From Oerskovia flava (GTDB lineage Bacteria; Actinomycetota; Actinomycetes; Actinomycetales; Cellulomonadaceae): DNA of 64,000 nucleotides. The DNA lies in NCBI RefSeq assembly GCF_026163685.1, contig NZ_JAOXSR010000002.1, positions 248,001 through 312,000 of the forward strand. Reading direction: 5' to 3'. The notes beneath the pieces are model-generated. The model did no database searches and was not told the DNA's origin. It saw only the letters and a list, made by a program, of their open reading frames with translations. Shown here piece by piece: positions 18,313-27,664 of the stretch; the stretch's first letter is position 1, and every line of letters begins with the position of its first letter. A program made the translations under genes and the position numbers.

Positions 18313-19695
18313 CTAGTCGTCCTCTGCCGGGACAGGTGTCGCGAACTCCGGGTCCGACGGCTCACGGGTCGCCGTGACCTCGACCTGGTCCTGCTGGCGG
18401 ATCACCGGCCGGGCACCGTCGTTGCGCACCGACGCCATCGCGCCGCCGGGGATCTCCAACGCCGTCTCCAACGTGGAGGGCTCACCGATCGCCACCCACC
18501 GGTACGGGGGGGTGATCACCCGACCGTCGACGACGATCTCGCCGTCGACCTCCTCGAAGTAGCTGCTCGTGACGAGCCGGATGTCGTTGAGCTGGACCGC
18601 CTCGACGCCCGCGTTGCGCAGCTCCTCGAGGATGTTGAACAGCTTGAGCGCACCCACCCGCTGGCCGGACTCCGTGATGTCGATCTCCAGGCCGGGACCC
18701 TGCGCCGGCAGCCGCCCGGAGAGGATGCCCTGCGTCTGCGCCTGACGCTCCGCGAGCTCGAGGGCCGCACGCTGACGGCCCGTACCGGACTGCAGCTCGT
18801 CCCGCGTCGCCCGCAGGCTCGAGACCTGGTCCTCGAGCTCCGCGGCGCGCTGCGTCGTCTCGTCGAGCAACCGGACCAGGTCCGACTGCGGCAGCGTCGA
18901 GAGCTGGTCCTCCTGCGTCTGGCTCACCTGGACCGCCAGCGCGAACCCCAGGATCGCGCAGAGCAGACCGGCCAGCACCTGCGCCCTGGTCGGGCGCGGG
19001 TGCAGCGTCGCCCGCACCGCCGCCCACCCCGTCGGCCTCGCGTCCTCGGCGCTCGCGGGCGTCGAGGCGTGGCGACCGTGGGGCGCGGGCTCCGACGACG
19101 CGTCGGCCGGCGGCGTGGCGGTCGCCGCCGGCACGCGGGTGCCGCTCTGCTCGGCTCCCGCGTCCTCGGCGCCCCGAGCATCCACCTCGGCCTGCGCTCC
19201 TTCTTCCGGCGCAGCCCGTCCCGACAGCTCGTCCGACGAGTCGTCCGACGAGCGGACGTCGGCGGCGGACCCTGCCCCGGTCTTGTCGTCTGCCCCGGAG
19301 CCTGTCGTGGACACCGAGGTCTGGGTGTGCTCGCTCACCGGAGCCGAGATCACCGGGGCAGGCGTCGTCAGGACCGGGGCATGAGCGGCGTCGGCAGCAG
19401 GGACGTCGGCATCGGCGTCGGCATCGGCGTCGGCATCGGCAGCAGGGACGTCGAGAGAGTCGGTCGATTCGTCGGCAGCGACGGCGCCGTCCGTGTCGAC
19501 TGCCGCGCCCCCCGTCACGTCGGTGACGTGCTCGTCGCCGTCGATCTCGGAGTCCGCTGCGGTGTCCTGCGCAGCAGGATCCGAGGCGCCGTCGGTTGTC
19601 GGCTCGGGAGCGGTCCCGGTGGTCCCGTCGGTGGGCACGGCGTCGGACGCGCTGCGGTCCTCGGGCGCGCGGTCCTCGTCGGGGGTGCGGGTCAT
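18313..19695 (-). CDS. DUF881 membrane protein with long acidic N-terminal extension
   Basis: The 460-residue protein has about 235 disordered acidic residues, one membrane segment (VLAGLLCAILGFALAVQVSQ), a coiled coil (LLDETTQRAAELEDQVSSLR) and the DUF881 domain (LEIDITESGQRVGAL, NAGVEAVQLNDIRLV). DUF881 proteins flank sbp in most actinobacteria and are extracytoplasmic, of unknown role. The extension contains an Asp-Ala repeat encoded by exact 12-base units. ATG 19695 follows GAGGA. Confidence 0.88.
   Translation of the reverse strand: MTRTPDEDRAPEDRSASDAVPTDGTTGTAPEPTTDGASDPAAQDTAADSEIDGDEHVTDVTGGAAVDTDGAVAADESTDSLDVPAADADADADADADVPAADAAHAPVLTTPAPVISAPVSEHTQTSVSTTGSGADDKTGAGSAADVRSSDDSSDELSGRAAPEEGAQAEVDARGAEDAGAEQSGTRVPAATATPPADASSEPAPHGRHASTPASAEDARPTGWAAVRATLHPRPTRAQVLAGLLCAILGFALAVQVSQTQEDQLSTLPQSDLVRLLDETTQRAAELEDQVSSLRATRDELQSGTGRQRAALELAERQAQTQGILSGRLPAQGPGLEIDITESGQRVGALKLFNILEELRNAGVEAVQLNDIRLVTSSYFEEVDGEIVVDGRVITPPYRWVAIGEPSTLETALEIPGGAMASVRNDGARPVIRQQDQVEVTATREPSDPEFATPVPAEDD
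19392..19453. repeat. 12-base tandem repeat with 17-base flanking direct repeats
   Basis: GTCGGCATCGGC occurs three times in tandem (19405-19440). The 17-base sequence CGGCAGCAGGGACGTCG occurs on both sides (19392-19408 and 19437-19453). It encodes the Asp-Ala stretch and the flanking VPAAD copies in the DUF881 protein. Confidence 0.9.
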
Positions 19696-19747
19696 CGTCG
19701 CGTCCTCGGGCCAGGGTCTGCTGCTCGGCGGCTCGTCATCGATGCCC

Positions 19748-20080
19748 TCACGCCTTGAACAGGTGCCTGCGGATCGCCGCCGCGTTGGAGAAGATCCGGA
19801 TGCCGAGCACGACGACGACACCGGTCGAGAGCTGGGTGCCCACACCGAGCTGGTCGCCGAGGAAGACGATCAGGGCGGCGACCACGACGTTCGACAGGAA
19901 CGACACGAGGAACACCTTGTCGTCGAACAACCCGTCGAGCATCGCGCGCAGTCCGCCGAAGAGCGCGTCGAGCGCCGCGACGACCGCGATCGGCAGGTAG
20001 GGCTGCAGGTAGACAGGGACGGTCGGCTGGAGCACAAGACCCGCGACCACGCCGATCACCAGCCCGACGACTGCAATCAT
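19748..20080 (-). CDS. sbp: Small basic protein Sbp (DUF1290)
   Basis: The 110-residue membrane protein has three hydrophobic segments and the conserved PYLPIAVVAALDALFGGLRA and FDDKVFLVSFLSNVVVAALI blocks of DUF1290. The name comes from the Bacillus division-cluster gene sbp; no biochemical role is established. Its ATG overlaps the upstream DUF881 stop by 4 bases (ATGA), so the two are coupled. A second DUF881 gene follows after 52 bases. Confidence 0.92.
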   Translation of the reverse strand: MIAVVGLVIGVVAGLVLQPTVPVYLQPYLPIAVVAALDALFGGLRAMLDGLFDDKVFLVSFLSNVVVAALIVFLGDQLGVGTQLSTGVVVVLGIRIFSNAAAIRRHLFKA

Positions 20081-21078
20081 TCAACGCTCTCCTGCCCTGA
20101 TCGTGAGCTCGGGCTTCCGCCGAGCAGGTCTTCCCACGACACGTCACCGTCGCCGGGAAGCACCCCGGGTGCAGCGGCGTCGTCAGGCTCGTCGTCCGGC
20201 CCGGGCCCGGTCCCGCCGTCGGTGAGCGAGTCTACGGGGCGCGCGTAGAACAGCCGTGCGGTCGACCCTCCGGGCATCTCCAAGGAGCTCTGGCCGATGA
20301 CGCTCGACTGGATGCCGTACTGCGAGGACAGCACCCGCAGGTAGTCGGACGTGCCCGAGCGTGCGAACTGGGTCTGCATGCCGTCCGAGCTGCCGATGGC
20401 CACGACCCGGTACGGGCCGATGAGGGGTTGCAGGTCGACGAGGATCGCGCTGCCGGCGCTGCGGATCGCGCTCAACGGCGTCAGACGCTGGTCGTTGACC
20501 GCCACGGCCTCGGCGCCCGCGGCCCACAGCGCGTTGACGACGCGCTGCAGGTCCACGTCCTGGACCTTGGTGTTGGGGTCCGCGGCGTCCGGGTCGACCA
20601 GCCCACCGGAGGCGTCCCGCAGGGTGATCACGACGCCGGGCCCCTCGACGGCGACGGAACCGGTCACGAACGCGTCCCGCCGCAGGGTCTCGAGAAGCTC
20701 GGGGCTGCGCTCGGACAGCGCGCTCGTCTGGAGCTGGTCGATCTCGGCGTCGAGCGACGCCTCCTGCGCGACCAACGCCTCGACCTCGCCGCGACGGTCG
20801 GTGATCTCCTGCTCCAGCACGCCCCGCGCCTCGATCACCGCCGGCTGCGGGGCCCGCAGGTCCACGGCGGCGCTCGCGGTGACCAGCCCGAGGAGGACGG
20901 CGAGCGCAACGAGCAGGCCGCGTGTCCCGGCACCCCGGGCAGGCTCGGTCCCGGCTGCGCGCCGGGACGCCACCTCGGCATAGCCCGGGTCGAGAGGACG
21001 CTGCATGACCTCTGTCAGCAGCGTCATCGACGCGTCGACCGGCGGGCGCGCGGGTCGGGGGTCGGTGGAAGAGCTCAC
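20077..21078 (-). CDS. DUF881 membrane protein
   Basis: The 333-residue protein has a cytosolic N-terminus, a membrane segment (TRGLLVALAVLLGLVTASAA), a coiled coil (LEQEITDRRGEVEALVAQEA) and a DUF881 domain (VEGPGVVITLRDA, ALWAAGAEAVAVNDQRLTPL). It matches Rv1823 in position, directly after pgsA, whose stop it overlaps by 4 bases (GTGA). Function is unknown; topology predicts an extracytoplasmic domain. Confidence 0.9.
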   Translation of the reverse strand: MSSSTDPRPARPPVDASMTLLTEVMQRPLDPGYAEVASRRAAGTEPARGAGTRGLLVALAVLLGLVTASAAVDLRAPQPAVIEARGVLEQEITDRRGEVEALVAQEASLDAEIDQLQTSALSERSPELLETLRRDAFVTGSVAVEGPGVVITLRDASGGLVDPDAADPNTKVQDVDLQRVVNALWAAGAEAVAVNDQRLTPLSAIRSAGSAILVDLQPLIGPYRVVAIGSSDGMQTQFARSGTSDYLRVLSSQYGIQSSVIGQSSLEMPGGSTARLFYARPVDSLTDGGTGPGPDDEPDDAAAPGVLPGDGDVSWEDLLGGSPSSRSGQESVE

Positions 21079-21662
21079 CGTGACCGCTCCCCCCGCAGGA
21101 GGGTGCGGGTCTGGCGGACGTACTGCACGCCTGCGAGCCAGTACAGCCCGACGCCCCACCAGGTGAACGCCCAGCCCACGACCGACGCGACGAGCCCGAG
21201 CGTGCCTGGCGCCTCGGCGAGCAGGAGCAGCGGGAACGCGTAGAGCAGCGCGAAGGTCGCGGCCTTGCCGACGAAGCTGACCTCGAGCGGGCCGTACCCG
21301 TGCCGGGTCAGAGCGGGCAGCAGGGCGAGCAGCACGAGGTCGCGCCCGACGATGAGCACGACGAGCCAGATCGGGACGATGTCGCGCCACGCGAGCCCGA
21401 GCATCGTCACGAGGATGAACAGTCGGTCGGCCGCGGGGTCGAGCACCTGACCGAGCTTGGTGACCTGGTTCATGCGGCGGGCGAGGACACCGTCGAGCCA
21501 GTCGGAGGCGCCGGAGACGGCGAGGACGACCAGCGCCCACACGTCGTGACCCTGGACGATGAGGACGGCGAAGACGGGTACCAGCAGCAGCCGCAGGAAG
21601 CTGATGGCATTGGGGACGGTGAGGACTCGGGAGCTGATCTCCTGCCCAGGTGCCACGCCCAC
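21075..21662 (-). CDS. CDP-alcohol phosphatidyltransferase, PgsA2-like
   Basis: The 195-residue integral membrane enzyme carries the full family motif: SDWLDGVLARRMNQ, then LGQVLDPAADR, which coordinates the metal and CDP-lipid. Enzymes of this class join an alcohol such as glycerol-3-phosphate or inositol phosphate to CDP-diacylglycerol. Its position matches M. tuberculosis pgsA2 (Rv1822), next to DUF881 and sbp. The start is uncertain: GTG 21662 gives the usual length of about 195, but the frame stays open to 21791. Confidence 0.85.
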   Translation of the reverse strand: MGVAPGQEISSRVLTVPNAISFLRLLLVPVFAVLIVQGHDVWALVVLAVSGASDWLDGVLARRMNQVTKLGQVLDPAADRLFILVTMLGLAWRDIVPIWLVVLIVGRDLVLLALLPALTRHGYGPLEVSFVGKAATFALLYAFPLLLLAEAPGTLGLVASVVGWAFTWWGVGLYWLAGVQYVRQTRTLLRGERSR

Positions 21663-21869
21663 CGTCCGTCGCTCGCTTCCCCGCAGCGACCCGTCGGGCC
21701 GCTGCTCGTGCGCCCATCCTACGATCGTGGCACGCCGGAACCCCGACATTTGCGGACCGTCCACGCGCGACGCACCGCAAAACATGCCCAACGGGATGAA
21801 ACGCCGCGGAGTGTCCGGCTACGAGGCGGACGGTGCGGCCGACCCGTGAGCGAGGTCACCGGTCCGCAC

Positions 21870-21900
21870 CTGACGCTCGCACGACGACGTCCGGTAGTAT
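21870..21900 (+). promoter_or_regulatory. Candidate promoter of the DEAD-box helicase gene
   Basis: CTGACG (21870-21875), a 19-base spacer and TAGTAT (21895-21900) form a plausible promoter. It implies a 5' untranslated region of about 155 bases before ATG 22063, with no clear Shine-Dalgarno, as is common for cold-induced RNA helicases. Confidence 0.4.
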
Positions 21901-22062
21901 CAGTGGTTCTGGAGTTCGTCGCCTTTCCCGCGTGTTCGTGTGAGAGTGCCCCGCCCATCGTGCGCGGGTCACCAGTGTGTGTTCGGGAGTCGGCCTCGTG
22001 TGTGCCATCAGAGGCGCCCGCATGGAACTCCCACCACCTCGACGAACGGTCCCCACAGACTC

Positions 22063-23958
22063 ATGACTGCTGACATCAGCACGCCTTCGCGCGCCCTCGA
22101 CACCGACTCCACCCTCCCCGCCGACGCCGCAGCCCCCGCGTCCGTCACCTTCGCCGACCTCGGGCTGCCCGCGACGATCCTGCGCGCGGTGACCGACCTC
22201 GGCTTCACCATCCCCTCCGCGATCCAGGAGAAGGCGATCCCCGCCCTCGTCTCGGGACGCGACATCACCGGCGTCGCGCAGACCGGCACCGGCAAGACCG
22301 CCGCGTTCGGCCTCCCGATGCTCGCGGCCCTCGACCCGTCGCTCCGCCGCGTGCAGGCCCTCGTCCTCACCCCGACCCGCGAGCTCGCGATGCAGGTCGC
22401 CGAGGCCATCGAGACGTTCGCCGCGCACGTGGACGGCCTGCAGGTCGTCGCCGTCTACGGCGGCTCCCCGTACCAGCCGCAGCAGCGCGCCCTGCGCGCC
22501 GGGGCCCAGGTCGTCGTCGGCACCCCCGGCCGCGTCATGGACCACCTCGAGCGCGGCAGCCTCGTCCTCGACGACATCCGCTACCTCGTCCTCGACGAGG
22601 CCGACGAGATGCTCCGCATGGGCTTCGCCGAGGACGTCGAGAAGATCTTCGGCCAGGCACCCACCAAGCGTCAGGTCGCGCTGTTCTCCGCGACGATGCC
22701 CCCGCAGATCCGCCGGGTCGCCGCCCAGCACCTCAACGACCCCGTCGAGATCGCCGTCACCCGGCAGTCCTCCACCGTCACCAGCGTCCGCCAGACGTAC
22801 GCCGTCGTGCCGTTCCGGCACAAGACCGGTGCGCTCGCGCGCATCCTGGCCACCTCCGACGCGGACGCCGCGATCGTCTTCACGCGCACCCGCGGCGCGG
22901 CCGAAGAGGTCGGGTCGGCGCTCGTCGAGCGCGGCGTGTCCGCCGCGACGATCTCCGGCGACGTCGCCCAGAAGGACCGCGAGAAGATCGTCGAGCGCCT
23001 GCGCTCTGGCGCCCTCGACGTCCTCGTCGCCACCGACGTCGCCGCCCGCGGCCTCGACGTCGACCGCATCGGCCTCGTCGTGAACTTCGACCTGCCCGGC
23101 GAGCCCGAGGCGTACGTCCACCGCATCGGCCGCACCGGCCGCGCCGGACGCACGGGCGAGGCCATGAGCTTCGTCACCCCGCAGGAGCGCGGCCGCCTGC
23201 GCTCCATCGAGCGCACGATCCGCGCCACGCTCGAAGAGGTGGAGATCCCCTCCCCCGCCGACGTGTCGGCGCACAAGGTCCGTTCGCTGCTCACGCAGGT
23301 CGCCGCCCGCCAGGAGGCCGGCCGCCTGTCGATGTACCAGGGGCTGGTCCGCGAGTACGTCACCGAGCACGGCATCGACCCGATCGAGCTCGCGGCCGCC
23401 CTCGCGGCGCTCGCGGTGGGCGACGACGGCCCGCGTGCCCGCGAGGAGCAGGAGCGCTTCGAGGCCGAGCGTGAGCAGGCTCGCGCCGCTCGCAGGACGG
23501 CCGACGTGCGCGGTCCTCGGCGTGAGGGCGACCGTCCCGAGCGTTCTCGTGGGGTCCGCCGCGACGCGGCCGGCACCCGTTACCGTCTGTCGGTCGGGCA
23601 CACGCACGGCGCTCAGCCCGGCGGGATCGTCGGTGCGCTGACGAACGAGGCAGGGCTCAACGGGTCGGACGTCGGCAAGATCGACATCTTCCCGAGCTTC
23701 TCGCTGGTCGACATCCTCGCGCCGCTCGACGCGGACGCGATGGACCGCATCTCCCGCGCGCGGGTGGCCGGCAAGCCGCTGCGCATCAAGCTGGACGAGG
23801 GCGCACCCGTCTCGCGCGCACGGACCGCTCGCCCCACGGGTGACCGCCCGCGCGGCGCGCACGGCCCGGCGGGCCGCCACGACGAGCGTCGCACCGAGCG
23901 TCGTGAGTGGGCACCGCGCGACGGTGCCGAGCGCAAGCCGCGGCACCGCACTGCCTGA
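22063..23958 (+). CDS. DEAD-box RNA helicase, DeaD/CsdA type
   Basis: The 631-residue protein shows all helicase motifs: Q motif (GFTIPSAIQEKAIP), AQTGTGKT at 72-79, PTRELA, GG, TPGR, DEAD, SAT, and in domain 2 ARGLDVDRIG and HRIGRTGRAGR. A C-terminal DbpA-type RNA-binding domain (YRLSVGHTHGAQPGGIVGAL) and an Arg-rich tail put it in the CsdA/DeaD group, which acts in ribosome assembly and mRNA decay. It is one of two plus-strand genes in a long minus-strand run and ends in a strong terminator. Confidence 0.95.
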   Translation: MTADISTPSRALDTDSTLPADAAAPASVTFADLGLPATILRAVTDLGFTIPSAIQEKAIPALVSGRDITGVAQTGTGKTAAFGLPMLAALDPSLRRVQALVLTPTRELAMQVAEAIETFAAHVDGLQVVAVYGGSPYQPQQRALRAGAQVVVGTPGRVMDHLERGSLVLDDIRYLVLDEADEMLRMGFAEDVEKIFGQAPTKRQVALFSATMPPQIRRVAAQHLNDPVEIAVTRQSSTVTSVRQTYAVVPFRHKTGALARILATSDADAAIVFTRTRGAAEEVGSALVERGVSAATISGDVAQKDREKIVERLRSGALDVLVATDVAARGLDVDRIGLVVNFDLPGEPEAYVHRIGRTGRAGRTGEAMSFVTPQERGRLRSIERTIRATLEEVEIPSPADVSAHKVRSLLTQVAARQEAGRLSMYQGLVREYVTEHGIDPIELAAALAALAVGDDGPRAREEQERFEAEREQARAARRTADVRGPRREGDRPERSRGVRRDAAGTRYRLSVGHTHGAQPGGIVGALTNEAGLNGSDVGKIDIFPSFSLVDILAPLDADAMDRISRARVAGKPLRIKLDEGAPVSRARTARPTGDRPRGAHGPAGRHDERRTERREWAPRDGAERKPRHRTA

Positions 23959-23966
23959 CGAGTAGC

Positions 23967-24012
23967 ACGACACGATGCCCCCGACCGTTCACGGTCGGGG
24001 GCATCGTGTCGT
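23967..24012. terminator. Strong hairpin between the convergent helicase and PH-domain genes
   Basis: A perfect 22-base-pair stem (CGATGCCCCCGACCGT pairs with ACGGTCGGGGGCATCG at its core) with a very small loop separates two convergent genes, starting 8 bases after the helicase stop and touching the stop of the minus-strand gene. It should work in both directions. Confidence 0.9.
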
Positions 24013-24486
24013 TCAGCGGTCCATGGCCTCGCCGTGCGCCTGCACGAGTGCGGCGAGGCGGCGTGCTTCCTGGTCCCCGCGCTCGCCGTCGGCGCGCTGG
24101 ATCCCCATCACGGCGAGCGTCTTGCCGTCGGTGAGGTCGAGGCGCACCCAGGGGTCGCCGCTGCCGTAGTCGACGGAGAGGATCTCGGCCCAGTCGAGCC
24201 GACGGGTGTAGACGACGTTGCGGACGACGAGCCCTGTCGGCGAGGGGTCGGCGTGCACACCGCCGAGGCGCCAGAGCAGCAGGGCGCACAGGAGCCCGAA
24301 GAGGACGAGCGAGATCCGGTTGCCCACGCTCGCGAGCGGCCCGGTCGTCACGACCGCGAGGACGACGCAGCCGCCGAGGATCACTGTGGTCGTCGCCCAG
24401 GAGACCACGAGCCCGAAGCGGGGCCGGAACGTGCGGTACGGGTCCTGCCCGGCGGTGTCCTGATGGTCCCGCTGGTCCCCGTCCAT
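24013..24486 (-). CDS. PH-domain membrane protein, function unknown
   Basis: The 157-residue protein has two membrane segments (LVVSWATTTVILGGCVVLAV and ISLVLFGLLCALLLW), then a small bacterial PH-like domain (PSPTGLVVRNVVYTRRLDWA, PWVRLDLTDGKTLAVMGIQ). Similar genes follow hisG in many actinobacteria. ATG 24486 follows GGGAGG. It lies 78 bases after hisG on the same strand. Confidence 0.85.
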   Translation of the reverse strand: MDGDQRDHQDTAGQDPYRTFRPRFGLVVSWATTTVILGGCVVLAVVTTGPLASVGNRISLVLFGLLCALLLWRLGGVHADPSPTGLVVRNVVYTRRLDWAEILSVDYGSGDPWVRLDLTDGKTLAVMGIQRADGERGDQEARRLAALVQAHGEAMDR

Positions 24487-24564
24487 GGCTGGCCTCCCTC
24501 TTCGTGAGTGCCCTGTCCGTGAGTGACCCTGGCAGTGAGGTCCCGGCGAGTCGACGTCTGGTCG

Positions 24565-25410
24565 CTACAGGCGGCAGGCGTGGATCGACGTCACCAGGAT
24601 CGCGCGTGCGCCGACGTCGTACAACGCGTCCATCACCTGGTTCGTCTGGTCGCGGCGCACCATGGCCCGCACCGCGGCCCAGTCGCGGTCGTGCAGCGGC
24701 GAGACCGTCGGGGACTCCAGGCCGGGCGTGATGGCCACGGCCTGCTCGACGAGCGAGACCGGCACGTCGTAGTCCATGAGGACGTACTTGCGCGCGGTGA
24801 GCACCCCCTGCAGCCGCCGGCTCAGGACCTCGAGCCCGGCAGCGGGCTCGGCCGACCGCGGGCGGATGAGGACCGCCTCGGACACGAGGATGGGGTCGCC
24901 GAACACCTCGAGGCCCGCGCCACGCAGGGTCGTGCCGGTGGACACGACGTCCGCGACGACGTCCGCGACCCCGAGCTGGACCGCGGACTCGACGGCACCG
25001 TCCAGGTGCACAACGGACGCCTCGACGCCGTGCGAGCGCAGGTGGTTCTCCACGAGCACCTCGTACGACGTCGCGACCCGCAGGCCGGCGACCTGCTGGA
25101 GCGAGGTGACCGCGCCGGTGGGCGCCGCGTAGCGGAAGGTCGATCCGCCGAACCCGAGCTGCATGTGCTCGACGGCGTGCGCACCGGAGTCCAGCAGGAG
25201 GTCGCGACCCGTGATGCCGGCGTCGACCGTGCCGGAACCGACGTAGACCGCGATGTCCCGCGGGCGCAGGAAGAAGAACTCGACGTCGTTCTCGGGGTCC
25301 GCGAGCACGAGCTCACGGGTGTCGCGGCGCTGGCGGTAGCCGGCCTCGCGCAGCATGTCGACGGCGGGCTCGGACAGGGAACCCTTGTTGGGGACGGCGA
25401 TACGGAGCAC
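24565..25410 (-). CDS. hisG: ATP phosphoribosyltransferase, long form
   Basis: HisG joins ATP and PRPP in the first step of histidine synthesis. The 281-residue length and the C-terminal ACT-like regulatory domain ([19 protein letters not shown] onward) make this the long, His-feedback-inhibited form that needs no HisZ. The catalytic domain shows [27 protein letters not shown] and a PRPP loop around [22 protein letters not shown] 25410 follows GAGGA and gives the standard actinobacterial N-terminus. Confidence 0.95.
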   Translation of the reverse strand: MLRIAVPNKGSLSEPAVDMLREAGYRQRRDTRELVLADPENDVEFFFLRPRDIAVYVGSGTVDAGITGRDLLLDSGAHAVEHMQLGFGGSTFRYAAPTGAVTSLQQVAGLRVATSYEVLVENHLRSHGVEASVVHLDGAVESAVQLGVADVVADVVSTGTTLRGAGLEVFGDPILVSEAVLIRPRSAEPAAGLEVLSRRLQGVLTARKYVLMDYDVPVSLVEQAVAITPGLESPTVSPLHDRDWAAVRAMVRRDQTNQVMDALYDVGARAILVTSIHACRL

Positions 25411-25517
25411 GGTTCCTCGATCAGGTAGGTGGGAAGCACTGGGCACGACGACGGCCGGGCACCTCGGGCGTGCGCACCCCCGGTGTCAGCGGGGGACGCG
25501 GGCGACGCACGAGGTGC

Positions 25518-25781
25518 TCACAGATGCGCGTACACGTCCTGCAGGCTCAGGCCCTTCGCGACCATCAGGACCTGCAGGTGGTAGAGGAGCTGGGAGATCT
25601 CCTCGGCGGTCTTGTCGTCGCCCTCGTACTCGGCGGCCATCCAGACCTCGGCCGCCTCCTCGACGATCTTCTTGCCGATCGCATGGACACCGGCGTCCAG
25701 CTGCGCGACGGTGCCGGAACCGGCGGGTCGCATGGTGGCCTTCTCGGTGAGCTCGGCGAACAGGGCTTCGAACGTCTTCAC
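25518..25781 (-). CDS. hisE: Phosphoribosyl-ATP diphosphatase
   Basis: The 87-residue protein performs the second step of histidine synthesis, hydrolysing PR-ATP to PR-AMP. The MazG-like core is clear: [20 protein letters not shown] and [14 protein letters not shown] hold the metal-binding acidic residues. It is separate from hisI, as usual in actinobacteria. GTG 25781 lies 7 bases after TACCCT with no Shine-Dalgarno, suggesting a leaderless hisE-hisG transcript. Confidence 0.95.
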   Translation of the reverse strand: MKTFEALFAELTEKATMRPAGSGTVAQLDAGVHAIGKKIVEEAAEVWMAAEYEGDDKTAEEISQLLYHLQVLMVAKGLSLQDVYAHL

Positions 25782-25788
25782 GGGGACA

Positions 25789-25794
25789 AGGGTA
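25789..25794 (-). promoter_or_regulatory. Candidate -10 box, leaderless start of hisE
   Basis: TACCCT ends 7 bases before the GTG of hisE on the minus strand, giving the histidine pair a promoter distinct from the riboflavin operon upstream. Confidence 0.45.
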
Positions 25795-25856
25795 GTCGGC
25801 GAGCGGACCCGGGGGCGCCAGGTCCGCCCACCGGGCACCGGTGGGCGCTCGTCCCG

Positions 25857-26324
25857 CTACAGGTGCCGCAGCGCGACCGCGGTGGCGACGGCCGCCTCCA
25901 CGGCCTCTGCCCCCTTGTCCTCGCGCGACCCGGGCAGGCCCGCACGGTCCAGCGCCTGCTGCTCGTCGTCGCACGTGAGCACGCCGAAGCCGACCGGGAT
26001 ACCCGTGCGCACCGACACGTCCGTCAGGCCCGTCGTCGCCGCGGAGCACACGTACTCGAAGTGGGGCGTCCCACCGCGGATGACGACCCCCAGCGCCACG
26101 ACCGCGTCCGCGCCGCGCTCGGCAGCCCGCGACGCCGCGACGGGCAGCTCGAACGAACCCGGTACCCGCACCTCCGTGACGTGCGTGACGTTCGCGGCCG
26201 CGAGAGCGCGTCGTGCGCCCGCCACCAGCCCGTCCATGACCTCGGTGTGCCAGCTCGCCGCGACGACCGTGACCCGAAGGCCCGTGCCGTCCACGGAGAT
26301 CGTCGGTGCGCCTGCGCCGCTCAT
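25857..26324 (-). CDS. ribH: 6,7-dimethyl-8-ribityllumazine synthase
   Basis: The 155-residue enzyme condenses 5-amino-6-ribitylaminouracil with dihydroxybutanone phosphate. Family residues are present: AASWH near the N-terminus, [25 protein letters not shown] with the catalytic His region, and [11 protein letters not shown]. Its ATG overlaps the ribBA stop by one base (TGATG) behind GAGGAGAAC. It is the last gene of the riboflavin operon. Confidence 0.96.
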   Translation of the reverse strand: MSGAGAPTISVDGTGLRVTVVAASWHTEVMDGLVAGARRALAAANVTHVTEVRVPGSFELPVAASRAAERGADAVVALGVVIRGGTPHFEYVCSAATTGLTDVSVRTGIPVGFGVLTCDDEQQALDRAGLPGSREDKGAEAVEAAVATAVALRHL

Positions 26325-27664
26325 CAGGAGTTCTCCTCGTTCGTCGTGGTGGTGGCCGGGCTCGTGCCCGACCCGGTGATCGTCTCGAGGAGGTGCCCCA
26401 TCGAGACCTTCTTCGTCAGCAGGTAGGAGTGGTTGTGCACCCCGTGACCCACCTCCAGCCGGTGCGAGCCGACGACGTCGATCCCGCTCGCGGTCAGACC
26501 CGTCACCTTCGCGGGGTTGTTCGTCAGCAACGTGATGCGGGTCAGGCCCAGGTCGGCGAGGATCGCCGCCGCCGCACCGTACTCGCGCCGGTCGGCGGGC
26601 CACCCCAGCTCCAGGTTCGCCTGCACCGTGTCCAGGCCCGAGTCCTGCAACGCGTACGCACCGATCTTCGCCAGCAGGCCGATCCCGCGGCCCTCGTGCC
26701 CCCGCAGGTACACGATCGCCCCGCCCGTCGCCGCGACCCGCTCCATGGACGCCTGCAGCTGCGGACCGCAGTCGCACCGCAGCGACCCGAACGCGTCCCC
26801 CGTCAAGCACTCCGAGTGCACCCGCACGAGCGGCGCAGCACCCGCCGCACCCTCGGGCACGTCCACCGGCACCAGCGCGACGTGCTCCGCGCCCGTCCGG
26901 ACGTCCCGGAACCCGTGCACCCGGAAGTGCCCGTGCGCCGTCGGCAGGTCCGCGACGTTCGTCGGGTGCACCCGCGCCGCCTCCGGCTCCGCGTCCGGCT
27001 CGGCCACCACGGGGTCGTGCACCCGTCGCCACTCCACCAGGTCCGCGATCGTGATGAGCACGAGGCCCTCCCGCTCGGCCAGCTCTGCCGCGTCCGCGAG
27101 CCGCATCATCGACCCGTCGTCGTTCACGAGCTCCGCGATGCCCCCGACCTCGCCCTCGCCCGCCAACCGCACCAGGTCGACCGCCGCCTCGGTGTGCCCC
27201 GCACGGTGCAGCACCCCACCCGCCACCGCCCGCAACGGCAGCACGTGGCCCGGCCGGATCAGGTCCACCGGACCCGACGCCGGATCCGCCAGCACCCGCA
27301 ACGTCCGCGCCCGGTCCGACGCCGAGATGCCCGTCGACACCCCCGTCGCCGCGTCCACCGTCACCGTGTACGCCGTCCGGCGCGGATCCTGGCTGTGCGG
27401 CACCATCAACGGCAGCTCCAACGCATCCGCACGCGCCGACGGCATCGGCGCGCACAGGTACCCCGACGAGTGCCGGATCGTCCACGCCACCCACTGCGGC
27501 GTCACACCCCGCGCCGAGAACACCACGTCAGCCTCGTTCTCCCGGTCAGGAGAGTCCGCCACCAGCACCGGACGCCCCGCCCGGATCGCGTCCAGCGCCT
27601 GCTCGACCGTCCCCACCGACACCCCGGGCGACTCGCCCGACAGCTCGCCCGTGACACCGCTCAT
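26324..27664 (-). CDS. ribBA: Bifunctional DHBP synthase / GTP cyclohydrolase II
   Basis: The 446-residue fusion supplies both precursors of lumazine. Residues about 15-215 are DHBP synthase ([21 protein letters not shown]). Residues about 230-440 are GTP cyclohydrolase II, with the zinc site in [26 protein letters not shown] and LLTNNPAKV. Its ATG overlaps the ribE stop by 4 bases (ATGA). It is coupled to ribH downstream. Confidence 0.96.
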   Translation of the reverse strand: MSGVTGELSGESPGVSVGTVEQALDAIRAGRPVLVADSPDRENEADVVFSARGVTPQWVAWTIRHSSGYLCAPMPSARADALELPLMVPHSQDPRRTAYTVTVDAATGVSTGISASDRARTLRVLADPASGPVDLIRPGHVLPLRAVAGGVLHRAGHTEAAVDLVRLAGEGEVGGIAELVNDDGSMMRLADAAELAEREGLVLITIADLVEWRRVHDPVVAEPDAEPEAARVHPTNVADLPTAHGHFRVHGFRDVRTGAEHVALVPVDVPEGAAGAAPLVRVHSECLTGDAFGSLRCDCGPQLQASMERVAATGGAIVYLRGHEGRGIGLLAKIGAYALQDSGLDTVQANLELGWPADRREYGAAAAILADLGLTRITLLTNNPAKVTGLTASGIDVVGSHRLEVGHGVHNHSYLLTKKVSMGHLLETITGSGTSPATTTTNEENS

